From an uncultured Bacilli bacterium (GTDB lineage Bacteria > Bacillota_I > Bacilli_A > RF39 > UBA660): a DNA stretch of 5,948 bases. The stretch covers positions 1 through 5,948 of the forward strand of contig CALVUW010000136.1 in the NCBI GenBank assembly GCA_944363695.1, in the 5' to 3' direction. This document shows, in pieces, positions 4,390-5,948 of the stretch. The notes beneath the pieces are model-generated. The model did no database searches and was not told where the DNA came from. It was given only the letters and a program-made list of their open reading frames with translations. Positions within the stretch are counted from its first letter, which is position 1, and each line of letters begins with the position of its first letter. The translations under genes were made by a program, and so were the position numbers.

Positions 4390-5948
4390 TTACATCCCGC
4401 CCATGGTCATGCCACCCATGTTCTGTTCCTCCTCATAGTCATCCGGCTTGTGGCCCAGGGCGATCTTTTTCTCCTGAATCTTTCGTCTGAGCTTTCGATC
4501 CACTCTCTGGCTCGCCGGGGCGGCAGGCGGCACAGAGTTGTCCTGAAAGATCCGGCCCATGTGGTGGAGGAGCTTGGTGGCAGAAAGGAGCACATTGGGA
4601 CTGTGGTTGTCATTGAAATGATCCAGAAAGAACTGGGCGTACTCGTTTCCCTGGGATGCGGATTCCCAGAACCAGCGGTACGCCTGCTCTCGATCCCGAG
4701 CCACATCCTCTCCAGTGAGGTACAGCTTGCCCAGGGTGTACTGCGCATACTGGTTACCCTCTTGAGCGGCATCGCTCAGATACTCTACCGCCTTGGCTAT
4801 ATTCTTCGGGACATCCGTTCCCTCCAGATACAGTTTCCCCAGCCGATAGGCGGCCCAGAGATTGCCTTGCGCCGCCGCTTTCTCATACCAGGACACCGCT
4901 TCCTCCATCCGCTTTTGACTTTGCAGCAGTTTACCAAGGGCGTACTGGGAGAAGTCGTGACCGGCCTGGGCGGCACGGCGGAACCACAGCTCCGCCTGTT
5001 CGTCATCCGGCAGCACACCCATTCCATCCCGCCAGCACTTGCCCAGCAAGTGAGCGGCCACGGTGAAGCCGGCGTCCCAGAGCTGCTCCAGCAACCGCAC
5101 CTGTTCCGCTTTTTCTTCCTCTGAGTTTTCATAGGCCGAAAGGATTTCTTTTGCGATCTGATAGGCCTCCGCCATCTGCCAGCGGGAGGACCAGGCGTAG
5201 TACACCTCCTCCTGGTCCTCATCCACTTCGTCCCTCATGGGCGCATCTTCGAAGGTGAAGGTGCCCAAGCGCAGTTCCTCCGCCTCCCGGATGACCATGT
5301 TCTTGACGGCCTTGAATTCTTGTTGCTGGGACAATGGTTTGTGTTCTCTTGGCGTGTCTTTGTAGTACCGCTCCAACTCATCCCGCAGCCGGTTCCAGTG
5401 TTCATAGCACTCCGCCACCTCCGGGAGCTTGGCCAGCTCATCCACGATGGCGTCCACCTGGGCCTTGACCGGCTTTTTCAGATAGCCGTACACCTTCTTG
5501 CCCTTGACCTCAGATAACATTTCGGCCAGCGTTTCCATCTGCCCAGCAATGATAGGACTGTCGCAGAGTCCGGACTTCATCTCCCGAATGAGACGACCCA
5601 TAGCTTCCATTGCTGTGTCCCGCACCTGCTGATAGGACAGATTCTTCTCTTGATAGAGGGACAACAGCTCGTCCTGAAAGATATCGTTGGACAGCTTGGA
5701 GCGCATCTGCTCGATGCCTTTCTCTGTCAGATAGCCCTGCTTGGGATCGGTAGACCAGACCATCATGTGGATGTGTGGGTGGCACTTTTCATCGTGGAAG
5801 GCGGCGCACCACCGAAAGCTGCTGGGCGGAATTTTCATCGCTGTCGCCAGTTCTGTTTGATGGGCCAGCAACAATCTGCGCCAGCTCTCACCGTTTTCGT
5901 AGCCCAGCCGTGCGGCATCCTCCCGCTTCAGCGAGTAGATGAAGGTCC
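4390..5948 (-). CDS. MobP-type relaxase fused to Sel1-like repeats (partial, 5' end outside window)
   Basis: The frame is open to the right edge, giving 518 visible codons; the true start lies beyond it. The N-terminal visible part carries the relaxase metal-binding motif FHDEKCHPHIHMMVW (nucleotides about 5755-5799), with the H-x-H pair at its end, followed by DPKQGYLTEKGIEQM. This matches the MobP3/MobL-like relaxases of Firmicutes elements, which nick one strand at oriT and lead it into the recipient. The nucleophilic tyrosine and earlier motifs would be upstream and are not seen. A long charged helical middle follows. Then come four Sel1-like repeats and a partial fifth (5067-4615), a protein-interaction solenoid. 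The protein ends in a basic stretch (RKLRRKIQEKK), an acidic patch and MGGMTMGGM. Relaxase plus Sel1 repeats is an arrangement I recall from related clostridial proteins. The stop is followed by a 138-base gap before the integrase operon. Confidence 0.9.
   Translation of the reverse strand, partial: TFIYSLKREDAARLGYENGESWRRLLLAHQTELATAMKIPPSSFRWCAAFHDEKCHPHIHMMVWSTDPKQGYLTEKGIEQMRSKLSNDIFQDELLSLYQEKNLSYQQVRDTAMEAMGRLIREMKSGLCDSPIIAGQMETLAEMLSEVKGKKVYGYLKKPVKAQVDAIVDELAKLPEVAECYEHWNRLRDELERYYKDTPREHKPLSQQQEFKAVKNMVIREAEELRLGTFTFEDAPMRDEVDEDQEEVYYAWSSRWQMAEAYQIAKEILSAYENSEEEKAEQVRLLEQLWDAGFTVAAHLLGKCWRDGMGVLPDDEQAELWFRRAAQAGHDFSQYALGKLLQSQKRMEEAVSWYEKAAAQGNLWAAYRLGKLYLEGTDVPKNIAKAVEYLSDAAQEGNQYAQYTLGKLYLTGEDVARDREQAYRWFWESASQGNEYAQFFLDHFNDNHSPNVLLSATKLLHHMGRIFQDNSVPPAAPASQRVDRKLRRKIQEKKIALGHKPDDYEEEQNMGGMTMGGM
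4615..5067 (-). repeat. Sel1-like repeats in the relaxase C-terminal half
   Basis: Units of about 32-36 residues: 5067-4960, 4956-4861, 4860-4753, 4752-4645 and a partial one at 4644-4615. They share A-x-x-x-L-G-K-L-Y-L near the start and A-x-x-W-[FY]-x-x-A-A-x-x-G-[HN] at the end, the hallmark of Sel1-type TPR-like repeats. The second unit is shorter because the G-x-x-V-P-x-D loop is trimmed. These repeats normally bind proteins, so contact with the transfer machinery is a reasonable inference. Confidence 0.88.

Noticed and set aside
4366..5124. Plus-strand open frame of 252 residues
   Set aside because: It is antisense to the relaxase and its Sel1 repeats, with no recognisable domain and no convincing ribosome binding site. 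It is a shadow of GC-rich coding DNA.
5872..5874. TTG as the start of the relaxase
   Set aside because: The frame continues without a stop to the window edge and the upstream residues (FIYSLKREDAARLGYENG) look like authentic relaxase sequence, so the gene is partial, not starting here.

Overview
The window looks like part of a conjugative or mobilizable element from a moderately GC-rich gut-type Clostridia (Oscillospiraceae or Lachnospiraceae-like). This is inferred from the gene families and from strong AGGAGG-type Shine-Dalgarno sites; no taxonomic marker gene is present. All six genes lie on the minus strand, so transcription runs from high to low coordinates.

In transcription order: (1) 5948-4390, the 3' part of a MobP-type relaxase fused to Sel1-like repeats, open at the right edge; (2) 4389-4252, an A+T-rich intergenic stretch with an imperfect inverted repeat, the only sizeable gap and the most likely promoter/operator region; (3) 4251-3946, a small helical DUF6809-like protein; (4) 3940-3737, a 67-residue zinc-ribbon protein whose ribosome binding site is formed by the last codons of the previous gene; (5) 3683-2481, tyrosine integrase 1; (6) 2517-895, tyrosine integrase 2, overlapping integrase 1 by 37 bases and carrying an unusual C-terminal extension; (7) 866-1, a macro-domain (ADP-ribose-binding) protein with a C-terminal HTH-like region, cut by the left edge.

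The relaxase would nick and transfer DNA. The two integrases would excise or insert the element. The two small proteins sit where an excisionase often sits. The macro protein follows the integrases by 28 bases and is probably co-transcribed with them. The points most worth a second look are the overlapping pair of complete integrases, the second arm-binding-like domain plus HTH at the C-terminus of integrase 2, and the lysine in the macro protein at a position where the YmdB family has a catalytic asparagine. No tRNA, rRNA, CRISPR array, insertion sequence or clear attachment site was seen.
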